Shown here in pieces: positions 8,684 to 18,256 of a stretch of 64,000 nucleotides of DNA. The notes below the pieces were generated by a model. It ran no database searches and was not told the origin of the DNA. It saw only the letters and a list, made by a program, of their open reading frames with translations. Origin of the DNA: Acidovorax sp. A1169 (GTDB lineage Bacteria; Pseudomonadota; Gammaproteobacteria; Burkholderiales; Burkholderiaceae_C); the NCBI RefSeq assembly GCF_030704685.1, contig NZ_JAUZDX010000008.1, positions 1-64,000 on the forward strand. The letters run 5' to 3'. Position 1 is the stretch's first letter; each line of letters begins with the position of its first letter. The translations under genes were made by a program, and so were the position numbers.

Positions 8684-9427
8684 ATGACCGAAGAAGCCTC
8701 TTCCATCCAATGTGGCGAGCACGGACAAGCCACGCCCACCTATGTCTGCGGGCATCTGCACCGCAACCCCGCGCAGCGCTGGTTCTGCGACGCCCCCGAG
8801 GCCGACTACCCCTTCCCCGACGCCTGGTGTGCCACTTGCAATGCAGAGCTGGTGAAGGAAGGCGGCGAGTGGAACGAGCGCAACGAGGGCTGTCTGGACC
8901 TCAAGATCCTGTGCCACCACTGCTACCAGGGCTCCATGGCCCAGAGCATCGGCGCCATGCCCGAGCCGCAGCTGCACGCCTGGGAAGACGCCGTGGTCGA
9001 CGCCCACCACGCGCTGGTGCACAAGCAGCAGGCGCTCGAATCCGACCACGGCATCTCGCGCTTCGAGCGCTGGGACTACGACCAGGCGCAGGGCACGCTG
9101 ACCTTCTCGCACGCGGGGGCTCCCCGGGTCGTGGCGGACATCGAGTTCATCGGCTCGGTCTCTAAGGCCAGCGGCACCTGGCTCTGGGCCTGGGCCAACT
9201 TCAGCAACCACGCCAAGGTATCGACCCGCATCCCAGCCGTGCGCGAGTGGGGCGAGGTGCACGGCTTTCTGCCGCTGACCGTACCCCGCTGGGATGCGGA
9301 CGTGACGGACGGCTGGGAGCTTTCGGGCGTGGCCGCGCAGGTGCTCGGAGCGCGCGGCGTGTACCGGGCGCCCACGGACAATGGCTACCTTTTCATGGCG
9401 TTGATGTCGGTGCGGGCGGTGGGGTAG
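8684..9427 (+). CDS. DUF6882-type protein with N-terminal cysteine cluster
   Basis: The 247-residue cytoplasmic protein has two parts. Residues 1-90 carry many Cys/His (ECGEHG-like CGEHG, YVCGHLH, WCATCNAE, LCHHCY), consistent with one or two structural zinc sites. Residues about 120-245 match the DUF6882 pattern, including ADIEFIGSVS followed by TWLWAWAN. The role is unknown. The ATG at 8684 was chosen because the upstream frame overlaps the previous gene's C-terminus without homology. Confidence 0.75.
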   Translation: MTEEASSIQCGEHGQATPTYVCGHLHRNPAQRWFCDAPEADYPFPDAWCATCNAELVKEGGEWNERNEGCLDLKILCHHCYQGSMAQSIGAMPEPQLHAWEDAVVDAHHALVHKQQALESDHGISRFERWDYDQAQGTLTFSHAGAPRVVADIEFIGSVSKASGTWLWAWANFSNHAKVSTRIPAVREWGEVHGFLPLTVPRWDADVTDGWELSGVAAQVLGARGVYRAPTDNGYLFMALMSVRAVG

Positions 9428-9460
9428 CCATGCGATGGCGCCTGTGCCATCCCAGGGCCT

Positions 9461-10429
9461 TCAGTCCAGCACGATGCGCGCGAAGCGGCTCACACGCCGC
9501 ATCTTGTCGACTTCCTTGCGGATCTGCGCGCTGAATTCGTCGGGCAGGCTGCCGGAGCCGAAGAGCCCCTGGTCCGCCAGCTGGGTCTTGACGCTGGGTT
9601 CCTGCAGCACGGTGGCCACGGCATCGCGCCATTGCCTGGCCATGGCGGCCGGCATGCCTGCCGGCCCGACCAGGCCGAACCACGACGGGTCGTTGCTGGA
9701 AAACAGGCTCAGCTCGGCATAGGTGGGCACCGTGGGCAGCACCGCCAGCCGCTCCTTCCAGGACACGGCCAGGGCCCTCAGCCGGCCAGCCTGGATGTGC
9801 GGCAGGGAGGAGGCCACCTGGTCGAAATAGACGGGTACCTTGCCGCTCACCACGTCGGCCAGCGCCGGTGCCGCGCCCCGGTAGGGCACATGGGTCATGA
9901 AGGTGTTGGTGGTGCTCTTGAGCAGCTCGCCCCACATGTGGCCGATGGTGCCATTGCCGGGCGAGGCATAGGCCACCTTGCCCGGCTGCGCCTTCACGTA
10001 GCGGATGAACTGCGCGAAATCCCGCGCCGGCAAGTCGGGGTGCACCACCAGCACGCCGGGGGCCTTCACGATTTCGGTGATGGGCGTGAAGGCGTCGATG
10101 TTGTAGGGCAGGTGGCGGTAGACCGCAGGGTTCACGCCGTGCGTGGACAGCGTGGCGATGCCCAGGGTCAGCCCATCGGGCGCGGCGGCCGCGACCTCGG
10201 CCATGCAGGTGGCGCCGCCCGCGCCGGGGCGGTTCTCCACGGTGATGGGCCGCTGCAGCCGCTGCGACAGCGGGCCGGCGATGGCGCGTGCCGTGATGTC
10301 GGTGGCACCGCCCGCTGCAAACGGAACCAGCAGCCGCACCGGGCGCGTATCGGCCGTGGATTGGGCCCATGCGTGGCCTGCAGCCCATGCAATGGGGACG
10401 GCCCCGGTCAACAGAGTGCGTCGTTTCAT
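9461..10429 (-). CDS. Bug-family tripartite-tricarboxylate-type substrate-binding protein
   Basis: The 322-residue protein has a signal peptide with an Arg pair (MKRRTLLTGAVPIAWAAGHAWA) and then the Bug fold. Family marks include VPFAAGGATDITAR near 37-50, ENRPGAGG and the GNGTIGHMWGEL segment. Periplasmic Bug proteins capture carboxylates or other organic acids for TctAB-type transporters, or act as orphan receptors. No TctA or TctB gene is nearby. The start at 10429 was chosen because it gives a proper signal peptide. It is strikingly similar to the Bug protein at 18257-19222. Confidence 0.93.
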   Translation of the reverse strand: MKRRTLLTGAVPIAWAAGHAWAQSTADTRPVRLLVPFAAGGATDITARAIAGPLSQRLQRPITVENRPGAGGATCMAEVAAAAPDGLTLGIATLSTHGVNPAVYRHLPYNIDAFTPITEIVKAPGVLVVHPDLPARDFAQFIRYVKAQPGKVAYASPGNGTIGHMWGELLKSTTNTFMTHVPYRGAAPALADVVSGKVPVYFDQVASSLPHIQAGRLRALAVSWKERLAVLPTVPTYAELSLFSSNDPSWFGLVGPAGMPAAMARQWRDAVATVLQEPSVKTQLADQGLFGSGSLPDEFSAQIRKEVDKMRRVSRFARIVLD

Positions 10430-10549
10430 CGGGGGCCTTGTGGATGGTGAAAGGCCCATTCTGGAGAGTTCGTGCCGCCGTGGATAACGACGTTTGGCAC
10501 TCAGCATAGTCCTGGCGGGAATGTCCCGGTCATGCCATGCCTGGGATGG

Positions 10550-11566
10550 CTACTCCAACGGGATCGCCCGCGTCTCCCCGTGCCGCATCAGCCAGACACG
10601 CTCGGCCGGCACACCACGCTCGGCCAGCGCTGCGGCCAGGTCACGCGGCGGGTGGTCGAAGGCCTCCTGGGTGAGTGCAAAGGTGCCCCAGTGCACGCCC
10701 ATGGCCTGGCGCGCCTGCACGTCCAGCATCAGCTGCACGGCGTCGGCCGGGTTCACGTGCATGGGCTTCATGAAGTCGCGTGGCAGGTAGGCGCCGATCG
10801 GCAGGGCCAGGAAGTCCACGGCGCCGATGCGCTGGCGGATGGTCTTGAAGTCGTCGCTGTAGCCCGTGTCGCCCGGGAACAGGAAGCGCCAGGGCCCTGC
10901 CGCACCGGGACGGCTCCATTCGAGCAGGTAGCCACCCCACAGCGAGGCATTGGTGTCGTTCAGGCTGCGGCGGCTCCAATGCTGGGCGGGGGTGAAGTGC
11001 ACGCACACGCCAGGCGCCAGCTCCACGGACTCCCACCAATCGAGTTCGACGGTGTCCTCCATCCCGCGCTGCAAGAACCAGTCCTTGAGCCCCAGCGGCA
11101 CGATGAAGCGCGGCGACTGTCCGGCCGCGCGCAGGCGCGCCAAGGTGGCGCTGCACAGGTGGTCGTAGTGGTTGTGCGAGACCAGCACCGCGTCGATGCG
11201 CGGCAACTGCTCGGGCGCGAGCGGCGGCGGCACACGCCGCGGGGCGCCAAAGCGCCCCAGCGGACCGGCATGGCTGGCCAGCGTGGGGTCGATCAGCACG
11301 TTCAGACCCGCCACCTGCAACAGCATGGAGACATGGCCCAGCCAGGTGACCACCGGCGCCTGGTGCCTTTGCGCCAGCAGTGCATGGTCAACGGGCTGGG
11401 TCCAGTCGCTCACGAAGCGCGCGTAGCCTCCGGCGGGCTCGGAGCGGGGCTTGAAGTCGCCGCGCAACGAGCGCCAGGCCATCTCGTACCAGGGGAAGTT
11501 GCCGATCACGACCTGAGCATCGGTGTTGCGAAAGCGGCGCGGTGGCGAAGCGGGAGAAGCAGGCAT
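10550..11566 (-). CDS. NAPE-PLD-like metallo-beta-lactamase-fold hydrolase
   Basis: The 338-residue protein belongs to the MBL-fold lipase-like hydrolases related to N-acyl-phosphatidylethanolamine phospholipase D. The metal-binding HNHYDH is at 131-136. Later metal ligands include His and Asp in FTPAQHWS and LFPGDTGYSDD, and a terminal GVHWGTF histidine. There is no clear signal peptide. Bacterial members hydrolyse phosphoester-type substrates that are poorly defined. It lies 120 bp upstream of the Bug gene on the same strand. Confidence 0.88.
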   Translation of the reverse strand: MPASPASPPRRFRNTDAQVVIGNFPWYEMAWRSLRGDFKPRSEPAGGYARFVSDWTQPVDHALLAQRHQAPVVTWLGHVSMLLQVAGLNVLIDPTLASHAGPLGRFGAPRRVPPPLAPEQLPRIDAVLVSHNHYDHLCSATLARLRAAGQSPRFIVPLGLKDWFLQRGMEDTVELDWWESVELAPGVCVHFTPAQHWSRRSLNDTNASLWGGYLLEWSRPGAAGPWRFLFPGDTGYSDDFKTIRQRIGAVDFLALPIGAYLPRDFMKPMHVNPADAVQLMLDVQARQAMGVHWGTFALTQEAFDHPPRDLAAALAERGVPAERVWLMRHGETRAIPLE

Positions 11567-11645
11567 GGGGCATCCGGCAGAACGGGATTTTCATGATGCC
11601 TCAAACCGGTGTTCCCGGTAGGCGCCGCGGGCCAAGGCCCCAGGT

Positions 11646-13094
11646 TCAGGCGGGCGTGTGCTCGCTGGCCGCAAAGCGCACGCTGAAGCGCGCCCCTGGC
11701 GGCTGCATGCCGGGGTGGGCGTCTTCGAGCTGCACCTCGGCCCCGTGCTTGCGTGCGATCTCCAGCACGATGGGCAGGCCCAGGCCCGATCCGTCCGCAT
11801 CGCTGCCCAGCGCGCGGTAGAACGGCTGGAACACCAGGTCGCGCTCGGACTCGGGCACGCCCGGGCCCGAGTCCTCCACCTGCAGCAGCAGCACGCGGCC
11901 GAAGGTGTCTGCCAGCACGCGCGCGGTGACCACGCCGGGCCTGTCGGGCGCCGACGGGGTGTAGTTGAGCGCGTTGTCCACCAGGTTGCGCACCAGCTCC
12001 TTGAGCAGCGTGGGGTTGCCGTCCACCCACACACCGGGTGAGCCGGGCTCGGCGCCGTCGTAGCCCAGGTCGATGTGCTTTTCGAGCGCGCGCGGCACCG
12101 AGTCGCGCACCACCTCGATGGCCAGGCGCGCCAGGTCGCAGGGCTGGCGCGCAAAGCCCACGCCGCTGCCCTCGGCGCGTGCCAGGGCCAGCAGCTGGTT
12201 GACGGTGTGCGTGGCGCGGATACTGGAGCGCCCGATCTGCTGCAGCGAGCGCTTGAGCTCTTCGGTGCTGGTGCCTTCGCGCTGGGCCAGATCGGCCTGC
12301 ATGCGCAGGCCCGCCAGCGGTGTCTTGAGCTGGTGGGCCGCATCGGCCAGGAAGCGCTTTTGTGTGGCCAGCGAGTCGTGCAGGCGCGTCAGCAGGTCGT
12401 TCACCGAGGCGACCAGCGGCGCCACTTCCAGCGGCACGGTGCGGTCGTCCAGCGGCGAGAGGTCGTCGGGGTTGCGCGCGCGGATGCGCTGCTCCAGCTG
12501 GTTCAGCGGCTGGATGCCGCGCGCCAGCGCCAGCCAGACCAGCAGCACGGCCAGCGGCAGGATCACGAACTGCGGCAGCATCACGCCCTTGATGATCTCG
12601 GTGGCCAGCACACTGCGCTTCTCACGGGTCTCGGCCACCTGCACCAGGGCCAGGGGGGCATCCTTCAAGGGCAGGCGCACCCAGATGTAGGCCACGCGGA
12701 TGTCGATGCCGCGCAGCTCGGCATCGCGCAGGCGCACCTCGCCGGGCATGGGCACCTCATCGGAGGGCGGGGCGGGCAGCTCGCGCTCACCCGAGAGGAA
12801 CTCGCCGCCCACCCCCTTGACCTGGTAGTACACCACGTCGGAATCGTCGGCGCGCAGGATCTCGCTGGCGGGCTGGGGCAGGTTGAACTGCACCGTGCCC
12901 TTCTGCACGCCCACGAGCTGGGCCAGCGCATGCGCGTTGTATTCCAGCGCCCGGTCGAAGGGCTTGTTGGCCAGGCCCTGGGCCACCAGCCAGGTCAGCG
13001 CCAGGCTCACGGGCCACAGCAGCAGCAGCGGGGTGAGCATCCAGTCCAGGATCTCGCCAAACAGGGAGCGCTGCTCGCGCTGGAAGATTTTCAA
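11646..13094 (-). CDS. Sensor histidine kinase (TctE-like, 2CSK_N sensor domain)
   Basis: This 482-residue membrane kinase has one membrane segment at about 20-40, a periplasmic sensor part to about 170 of the two-component sensor kinase N-terminal type, and a second segment at about 172-192. A HAMP-like stretch is followed by the H-box DAAHQLKTPL with His254, then N-box DNALNYTP, the G1 motif DSGPGVP and G2 GSGLGLPI. In the TctDE family such sensors respond to organic acids such as citrate. It begins 6 bp after the stop of its response regulator, so the pair is one operon. Confidence 0.94.
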   Translation of the reverse strand: MKIFQREQRSLFGEILDWMLTPLLLLWPVSLALTWLVAQGLANKPFDRALEYNAHALAQLVGVQKGTVQFNLPQPASEILRADDSDVVYYQVKGVGGEFLSGERELPAPPSDEVPMPGEVRLRDAELRGIDIRVAYIWVRLPLKDAPLALVQVAETREKRSVLATEIIKGVMLPQFVILPLAVLLVWLALARGIQPLNQLEQRIRARNPDDLSPLDDRTVPLEVAPLVASVNDLLTRLHDSLATQKRFLADAAHQLKTPLAGLRMQADLAQREGTSTEELKRSLQQIGRSSIRATHTVNQLLALARAEGSGVGFARQPCDLARLAIEVVRDSVPRALEKHIDLGYDGAEPGSPGVWVDGNPTLLKELVRNLVDNALNYTPSAPDRPGVVTARVLADTFGRVLLLQVEDSGPGVPESERDLVFQPFYRALGSDADGSGLGLPIVLEIARKHGAEVQLEDAHPGMQPPGARFSVRFAASEHTPA

Positions 13095-13100
13095 GGTGGA

Positions 13101-13775
13101 CTAGCCCGGGATCTTTTCGAGACAGTAGCCGAGGCCGCGCACCGTGGCAATGCGGATCGGGCCGCGCTCGATCTTCTTGCGCAGGCGGTGGATATACACC
13201 TCGATGGCGTTGTTGCTCACCTCCTCGCCCCACTCGCACAGGCGTTCGACCAACTGCTCCTTGCTGACCAGGCGCCCGGCGCGCTGCAGCAGCACCTCCA
13301 GCAGGCCGAGCTCTCGCGCCGACAGCTCCACCATCTTGCCGTCGATGGTGGCCACCCGGCCCGCCTGGTCGTACACCAGCGGGCCGTGCTTGATGGCGCT
13401 GCTGGTGCCACCCATGCCGCGGCGTGTGAGTGCGCGCACGCGGGCTTCGAGCTCCTGCAGGCTGAAGGGCTTGGCCATGTAGTCGTCGGCCCCGAAATCC
13501 AGGCCCTTGACGCGCTCCTCCACGCTGTCGGCCGCAGTAAGAATCAGCACCGGCAGCGCCGAGCCGCGGCTGCGCAGCTTCTTGAGCACTTCCAGCCCAT
13601 GCATGCGCGGCAGGCCCAGGTCCAGGATCAGCAGGTCGAACTCGTTGTTGGTCATCAGCGCGGCATCGGCCTCGCTGCCGCTGGCCACATGGTCCACCAC
13701 GGCGCCGGAGCTGCGCAAGGTGCGCAGCAGGCCATCGGCCAGCACCTGGTCGTCTTCGGCAATGAGGATGCGCAT
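13101..13775 (-). CDS. OmpR-family response regulator (TctD-like)
   Basis: The 224-residue protein has a receiver domain (acidic pair at Asp8/Asp9, phospho-acceptor Asp52 in LLILDLGLP, Lys in DDYMAKPF) and a C-terminal winged helix ending in the RLRKKI and TVRGLGY segments. It regulates transcription on phosphorylation by the adjoining kinase. The ATG at 13775 follows a good AGGAG site and gives the canonical MRILIAEDD start. Its promoter region is shared with a divergent OmpR-type regulator at 13894. Confidence 0.94.
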   Translation of the reverse strand: MRILIAEDDQVLADGLLRTLRSSGAVVDHVASGSEADAALMTNNEFDLLILDLGLPRMHGLEVLKKLRSRGSALPVLILTAADSVEERVKGLDFGADDYMAKPFSLQELEARVRALTRRGMGGTSSAIKHGPLVYDQAGRVATIDGKMVELSARELGLLEVLLQRAGRLVSKEQLVERLCEWGEEVSNNAIEVYIHRLRKKIERGPIRIATVRGLGYCLEKIPG

Positions 13776-13893
13776 GGGGGTGTCTCCTGTTGGGGGGCCT
13801 GTCGGGCAGGTCTTGTGTCGGATTCTAGGGCGTGCCATCGGTTCACCCTGGCCTTTGGCTGGGTGCAAGCCTGGCGCATGGACAATGCGCGCC

Positions 13894-14550
13894 ATGCACA
13901 TCCTGCTCATCGAAGACGACCTGGACCTGGGACAGGCGCTGCTGCAGGCCCTGCAGCTCGACGGCTTCACCGTGCAGTGGCTGCGCAGCGCGGCGGCGAC
14001 GCCGCCCGTGCCCGACGCCGGCGAGGTGGCCGCCGTGCTGCTCGACCTGACCCTGCCCGATGGCCAGGGCATGGTGCTGCTGCGCCGCTGGCGCCGCGCC
14101 GGCATGGCGCTGCCCGTCATCGTGATCACGGCCCGCACAGCGCTGCAGGACCGGATCGACGGCCTGGACGGCGGCGCCGACGACTACGTGCTCAAGCCCT
14201 TCCACGTGCCCGAGTTGCTGTCGCGGCTGCATGCGCTGCTGCGCCGCAGCGCCCGGCAGACCCATGGCGAATGGGTGCTGGGCGGGCTGACCATCGCGCC
14301 GCGGCGGCACGAGGCCTGGCTGGAGGGGGCTCCACTGGCGCTGTCGCCGCGCGAGTTCAGGCTGCTGCTGGAGCTGGCGCGGGAGCCCGGCACGGTGATC
14401 GCCAAGAACGTGCTGGCCCAGCGCCTGGAACCGCTGGGTGACGCTCTGGACGCCGCCACGCTGGAGGTGCATGTCTCCAACCTGCGCAAGAAGATCGGCG
14501 GGGAGCGCATCGCCACCGTGCGGGGCGTGGGCTACCGGTTGCAGGCATGA
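13894..14550 (+). CDS. OmpR-family response regulator (QseB/PmrA-like)
   Basis: The 218-residue regulator has a receiver domain with Asp8/Asp9, phospho-acceptor Asp51 in AVLLDLTLPDG and Lys in DDYVLKPFH, and a winged-helix output domain with SNLRKKIG and TVRGVGYRL. The family start MHILLIEDD fixes the ATG at 13894; an ATG three codons upstream (13885) is also possible. It is divergent from the other regulator with a 118-bp intergenic region. Its stop overlaps the start of its kinase by 4 bp. Confidence 0.93.
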   Translation: MHILLIEDDLDLGQALLQALQLDGFTVQWLRSAAATPPVPDAGEVAAVLLDLTLPDGQGMVLLRRWRRAGMALPVIVITARTALQDRIDGLDGGADDYVLKPFHVPELLSRLHALLRRSARQTHGEWVLGGLTIAPRRHEAWLEGAPLALSPREFRLLLELAREPGTVIAKNVLAQRLEPLGDALDAATLEVHVSNLRKKIGGERIATVRGVGYRLQA

Positions 14551-15953
14551 CGGTGCCTGTGCTGCGGCAAGGTTGGTGGGGCCCCAGCCTCACGCGCCGG
14601 ATCTTGCTGGCTCTGATGGTTGCCATGGCCCTGGTGTGGCTGGTCCTGCTGGCCCAGGCTGCCTGGGCACACTACACCGCCATGGACACCAACCCGGGCG
14701 TGCGCCGGCTTGCCCTGGCCCTGGCGCAGCCCCTGAGCTCCATGGACGACCCGGTAGAGGCCCGCGCCCTTGTGCGCGGCATGGCCCAGACTCTCAATGC
14801 CTTGCGCACGGACCTGGCGCTGCTGGGGGGCGATGCGGTCCTGCTGCAATTGCAGGATGCGCATGGCCGACTGGTCCACAGCAGTGCGGTCGACATCCCG
14901 TTGGTGGCGGTGGCCGGCCCGTCGGGCCATGCGCAGTTGGTGATCGCCGGGCGGCCGCATTGGGCGGCCTGGGAGTCCCCCGGCGCCTGGCGCGTGCTGG
15001 TGGCCGAGCCGCGCGTGTCCGATGCGCGCCTGCTGGGCTTCATAGGGGAAGACCTCGCGATGTCTGTGCTGCTGGCGTTTCCGCTGGTGGGTCTTCCCCT
15101 GTGGCTGGCTGTGCGCACTGGTTTGCGCCCACTGCAGCGGCTCGGAGCCCAGATCGCCGAGCGCTCTGCCCAGGACCTGCGCCCCCTGCAAAACTTGCCA
15201 CCCGAGCGCGAACTGCGCGGGCTGGCCCAGGCATTCGACCAACTGCTGGCGCGGCTGCGGGCGCACCTGGCCCGGGAGAAGGCCCTGGTGCATGACGCAG
15301 CCCACGAGCTGCGCACACCCATGGCCGTGATTGCGGCCCAGGCCCACGTGCTGCTGCAGGCGCCAGAAGGGCCGGTGCGGGTCCAGGCCGCCGGCGCCCT
15401 GGTGCACGCCCTGCAGCGCGCCGCGCACCTGAGTGAGCAATTGCTTACCCTGGCGGCTCTGGAGCAAGCTCCCAGCCTTCGGGCGACCCCGCTGGACCTG
15501 GTGGCCTTACTGCAGGATTGCGTGGTGCAGCGCAGCGGCTGGGCCGATGGGCTCGGGGTGCAGCTGTCCCTGGAGGGGCCGGACAGCTGGGTTCTGCCGC
15601 TCGACCGCCAGTTGCTGTGGTCGGCGCTGGGCAATGTGCTGGACAACGCCCTGAGGCACGGATGCGAGCCGGGGCCCGGGGCCGGGCGCGAAGTGCTGGT
15701 ACGGTCCACGCAGGAGGGCCGGGAGGTGGTGGTCTGGATCGCCGACGACGGGCCGGGCATCGGTGCGGACGAACAGGCCCGGGTGTTCGAGCGCTTCTGG
15801 CGCTCGCCGCATGCACGCAGCAGCGGCTCGGGCCTGGGGCTGACCATTGCGCAGCAGGCCCTGGGCCACCTGGGCGGCAGCATCACGCTGGGGCAGGGCC
15901 TGCACGGGCGCGGCGTGGGCTTCACGCTGCGCTGGCCCATGGCCTTTGGCTGA
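14547..15953 (+). CDS. Sensor histidine kinase (QseC-like)
   Basis: This 468-residue membrane kinase has membrane segments at about 18-42 and 170-190 flanking a periplasmic sensor of about 125 residues. The H-box VHDAAHELRTPMA carries His253. N-box DNALRHG, G1 DDGPGIG and G2 GSGLGLTI follow. The short sensor and general layout resemble QseC/PmrB-type kinases; the signal is unknown. It is translationally coupled to the upstream regulator (ATGA overlap). Confidence 0.93.
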   Translation: MTVPVLRQGWWGPSLTRRILLALMVAMALVWLVLLAQAAWAHYTAMDTNPGVRRLALALAQPLSSMDDPVEARALVRGMAQTLNALRTDLALLGGDAVLLQLQDAHGRLVHSSAVDIPLVAVAGPSGHAQLVIAGRPHWAAWESPGAWRVLVAEPRVSDARLLGFIGEDLAMSVLLAFPLVGLPLWLAVRTGLRPLQRLGAQIAERSAQDLRPLQNLPPERELRGLAQAFDQLLARLRAHLAREKALVHDAAHELRTPMAVIAAQAHVLLQAPEGPVRVQAAGALVHALQRAAHLSEQLLTLAALEQAPSLRATPLDLVALLQDCVVQRSGWADGLGVQLSLEGPDSWVLPLDRQLLWSALGNVLDNALRHGCEPGPGAGREVLVRSTQEGREVVVWIADDGPGIGADEQARVFERFWRSPHARSSGSGLGLTIAQQALGHLGGSITLGQGLHGRGVGFTLRWPMAFG

Positions 15954-16006
15954 GCCCAAGGTTCGGCTTCCAACAATCCGGCATCTTCATTTTTGTACGA
16001 GATGCC

Positions 16007-17203
16007 ATGAACCTCCCGATTCCCCCCGCGTTGCCACATGCCGCTCTCCATCGCCGCCAGTGGCTGGCCACCGTCGGGCTGGGCGCCCTGCTCAGCGCCT
16101 GTGGCGGGGGTGGGGGTAGTGATGACCTCCTCGACCCGGAGCCGTCGCGCCTGCAGTCCCTGGCCAGCGATCTGGTGTCAGAGGGCCTGGTCGGCACGGC
16201 GGTGGGCTGGGCTGACGCCCGCGAGATCCGCACGGCAGTGGCCGGGTCGCGCCGCCTGGGGGGCGGTGCGCTGCTGGAGCCGGGCGACCTGATGGCCATC
16301 GGCTCCAACACCAAGGCCATGACGGCCTGCGTGGCCGCCAGCGTGGTCGACCAGGGGCTGCTGCGCTGGGATAGCACGCTGGCGCAGGTGCTGCCCGAAT
16401 TGGCCCGCGAGGCGCTGCCCGCCTACCGCACCATCACGCTGCGGGATCTGCTGGACCACCGTGCCGGTGTCATGGCCTTCACGGCCCCGGCGGACATCGA
16501 CTTGTTCGAGCAGCAGGCTGGGGAGCAGGTGCTGGTGGGGCTGCAGCAGCCCGCCGAGGTCGAGGCCTTCTTTCTGCGCTGGCTGCTGCAGCAGCCACCC
16601 ATCCCTGCCACAGGGGCATTGCCGGGCTATGCCTACTCCAACGCGGGCTACGCACTGGCAGCCCGCATGCTGCGCGCTGCCACGGGGCTAGTCTGGGCCG
16701 ATCTGCTGCGCCAGCGCGTTGCGCAGCCACTGGGCCTGTCCGTCTTCGTGGGTGCACCTCTGCGCCATGCCAGCAACCAGCCCCAGGGCCATGAGGCCGT
16801 GGGTGGGCGCCTGCAGCCCCAGGCCCTGCCCGAGGCGCCGGAACGCGCCTGGCAGGAGATCCTGGCCCCCGCTGGGGCTGTGAGCCTGGCGGTACGGGAC
16901 GATGCCCTGTGGCTGCAATGGCACCTGCGGGCGCTGCGGGGCGAAGCCACGCCCCTGCCCCGCAGCTATGTGCAAACGCTGCAAGGCCTGGGCCGTGCCC
17001 CGGCGGGGAGGTATGCGCTGGGCTGGGTGGCGCAGACCCAGGAAGGCGTGGGCTGGTTGGTGCACACCGGGCAGACCCTCGGATTCCAGGCCGTGTCCTT
17101 CGTGGCCCTGGACGGGTCCCGCGCGGGCCTGGCCCATTCCAACACGGCGACTGCGGACAGCCTGCCACGGCTGTTCCAGGCCGTCGCCGGGCTGCTGTCT
17201 TGA
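16007..17203 (+). CDS. Serine hydrolase lipoprotein, beta-lactamase/AmpC fold
   Basis: The 398-residue protein starts with an Arg-containing signal sequence and a lipobox LLSAC, followed by a Gly-rich spacer, so it should be a lipoprotein. The catalytic Ser-x-x-Lys is in AIGSNTKAMTA near residue 105, and the YSN motif is in GYAYSNAGYAL near 210. A HTG-type third motif appears as VHTGQTLG near 350. Proteins of this family are penicillin-binding-protein-like esterases or peptidases; a true beta-lactamase role is not shown. It ends 3 bp before the convergent amidohydrolase gene. Confidence 0.87.
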   Translation: MNLPIPPALPHAALHRRQWLATVGLGALLSACGGGGGSDDLLDPEPSRLQSLASDLVSEGLVGTAVGWADAREIRTAVAGSRRLGGGALLEPGDLMAIGSNTKAMTACVAASVVDQGLLRWDSTLAQVLPELAREALPAYRTITLRDLLDHRAGVMAFTAPADIDLFEQQAGEQVLVGLQQPAEVEAFFLRWLLQQPPIPATGALPGYAYSNAGYALAARMLRAATGLVWADLLRQRVAQPLGLSVFVGAPLRHASNQPQGHEAVGGRLQPQALPEAPERAWQEILAPAGAVSLAVRDDALWLQWHLRALRGEATPLPRSYVQTLQGLGRAPAGRYALGWVAQTQEGVGWLVHTGQTLGFQAVSFVALDGSRAGLAHSNTATADSLPRLFQAVAGLLS

Positions 17204-17206
17204 CGG

Positions 17207-18136
17207 TCAGCGCGGGTCGTGTGCCAGCAGCTTGTCCACCAGGGCGCGCAGGTCGGCGCGCAGCCGCGCCATGCCCTCGGGGTACTGGGCCAGGGTTGTC
17301 TCGTCCATGTAGAGCTTGCGGTTGATCTCCAGCTGGATGCTGTGGCGCTGGCCGGCAGGGTTGCTGTAGCGGCGCACCAGCTCCACGCCCTTGTAGGGGT
17401 GGTTGTATTCCACGCTGTAGCCGCGCTCGCGCAGGTGCTCGCACACCAGGGCCGAGAGCGCCGGGTCGGCGGTCGTGCAATCGCGGTCGCCGACCACGAA
17501 GTCGGCATGCACCAGGCCCGGGAAATCGGTGGCATGGCTGGCGGCCACGGCGGGCATGGAGTGGCAGTTGATGTGGATGCTGTAGCCATGGCGGGCGTGC
17601 GCAGCATCGATGGCTTGCTGCACGGCACCGTGGTAGGGCCGCCAGCAGCGGTCGATGCGGGCCCGCACCTCGTCCACGCCCAGCAGCCGGTTGTAGATGG
17701 GCTCGCCCTCGTCGGTGAACTTCCAGATCAGGCCCTTGCCCAGGCGCACCTTGGAGAGCACGCGGGGGTCGGTGGAGATGGGGTCGGTCCACTCACCGTC
17801 GAGCAGGGAGGTGTCGAGTTCGGTGGTGTCGCGGTTGGCATCCAGGTAGATGCGGGGAAAGTGGGCTTCCACCCACGCCACGCCCAGCGAGGGGGCGAAG
17901 TCGTAGATCTTCTCAACATGGGTGTCTTCGGCGCGGCGCAGCGTGGGCAGGTCGCAGGCGGATCCGAAGTCGTCGGGGTAGCAGGTGCCGCTGTGCGGCG
18001 AGTCCAGCACCAGGGCGGTGGTGCCGGGCAGGTAGGTGAAGGTTGCCGCAGGCGCCAGCGAGGTGCCGGGGGAGCCGGTGGCACCGGGCTGGGCCTGCTG
18101 GAATCGTCGGTTGATCAGTTTCAAAGCGGCATGCAT
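17207..18136 (-). CDS. N-formylglutamate amidohydrolase-like protein
   Basis: The 309-residue protein carries the FGase-type pattern: VLDSPHSGTCYPDDF near 42-56, a DTHVEKIYDF segment, RIYLDANRD, and HINCHSMPAV with the metal-binding His residues, then EYNHPYKG and a terminal LEINRKLYMDE. The hut family enzyme deformylates N-formylglutamate, but no other histidine-degradation genes are near, so the substrate here is unproven. The ATG at 18136 (MHAALKLINRRF) is preferred to the longer frame from 18196. Confidence 0.88.
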   Translation of the reverse strand: MHAALKLINRRFQQAQPGATGSPGTSLAPAATFTYLPGTTALVLDSPHSGTCYPDDFGSACDLPTLRRAEDTHVEKIYDFAPSLGVAWVEAHFPRIYLDANRDTTELDTSLLDGEWTDPISTDPRVLSKVRLGKGLIWKFTDEGEPIYNRLLGVDEVRARIDRCWRPYHGAVQQAIDAAHARHGYSIHINCHSMPAVAASHATDFPGLVHADFVVGDRDCTTADPALSALVCEHLRERGYSVEYNHPYKGVELVRRYSNPAGQRHSIQLEINRKLYMDETTLAQYPEGMARLRADLRALVDKLLAHDPR

Positions 18137-18256
18137 AGGCAGAGTGTGCGCAATAAGGGGCGGCTGGCCTAGCCGCCCGGACCGGTTGGAGACCATGGTT
18201 ATCCCTGAGATGGTCTCCCCAGCTGTGGCCGCCGGGCCCGCAGGCCCGGTGTGGTG

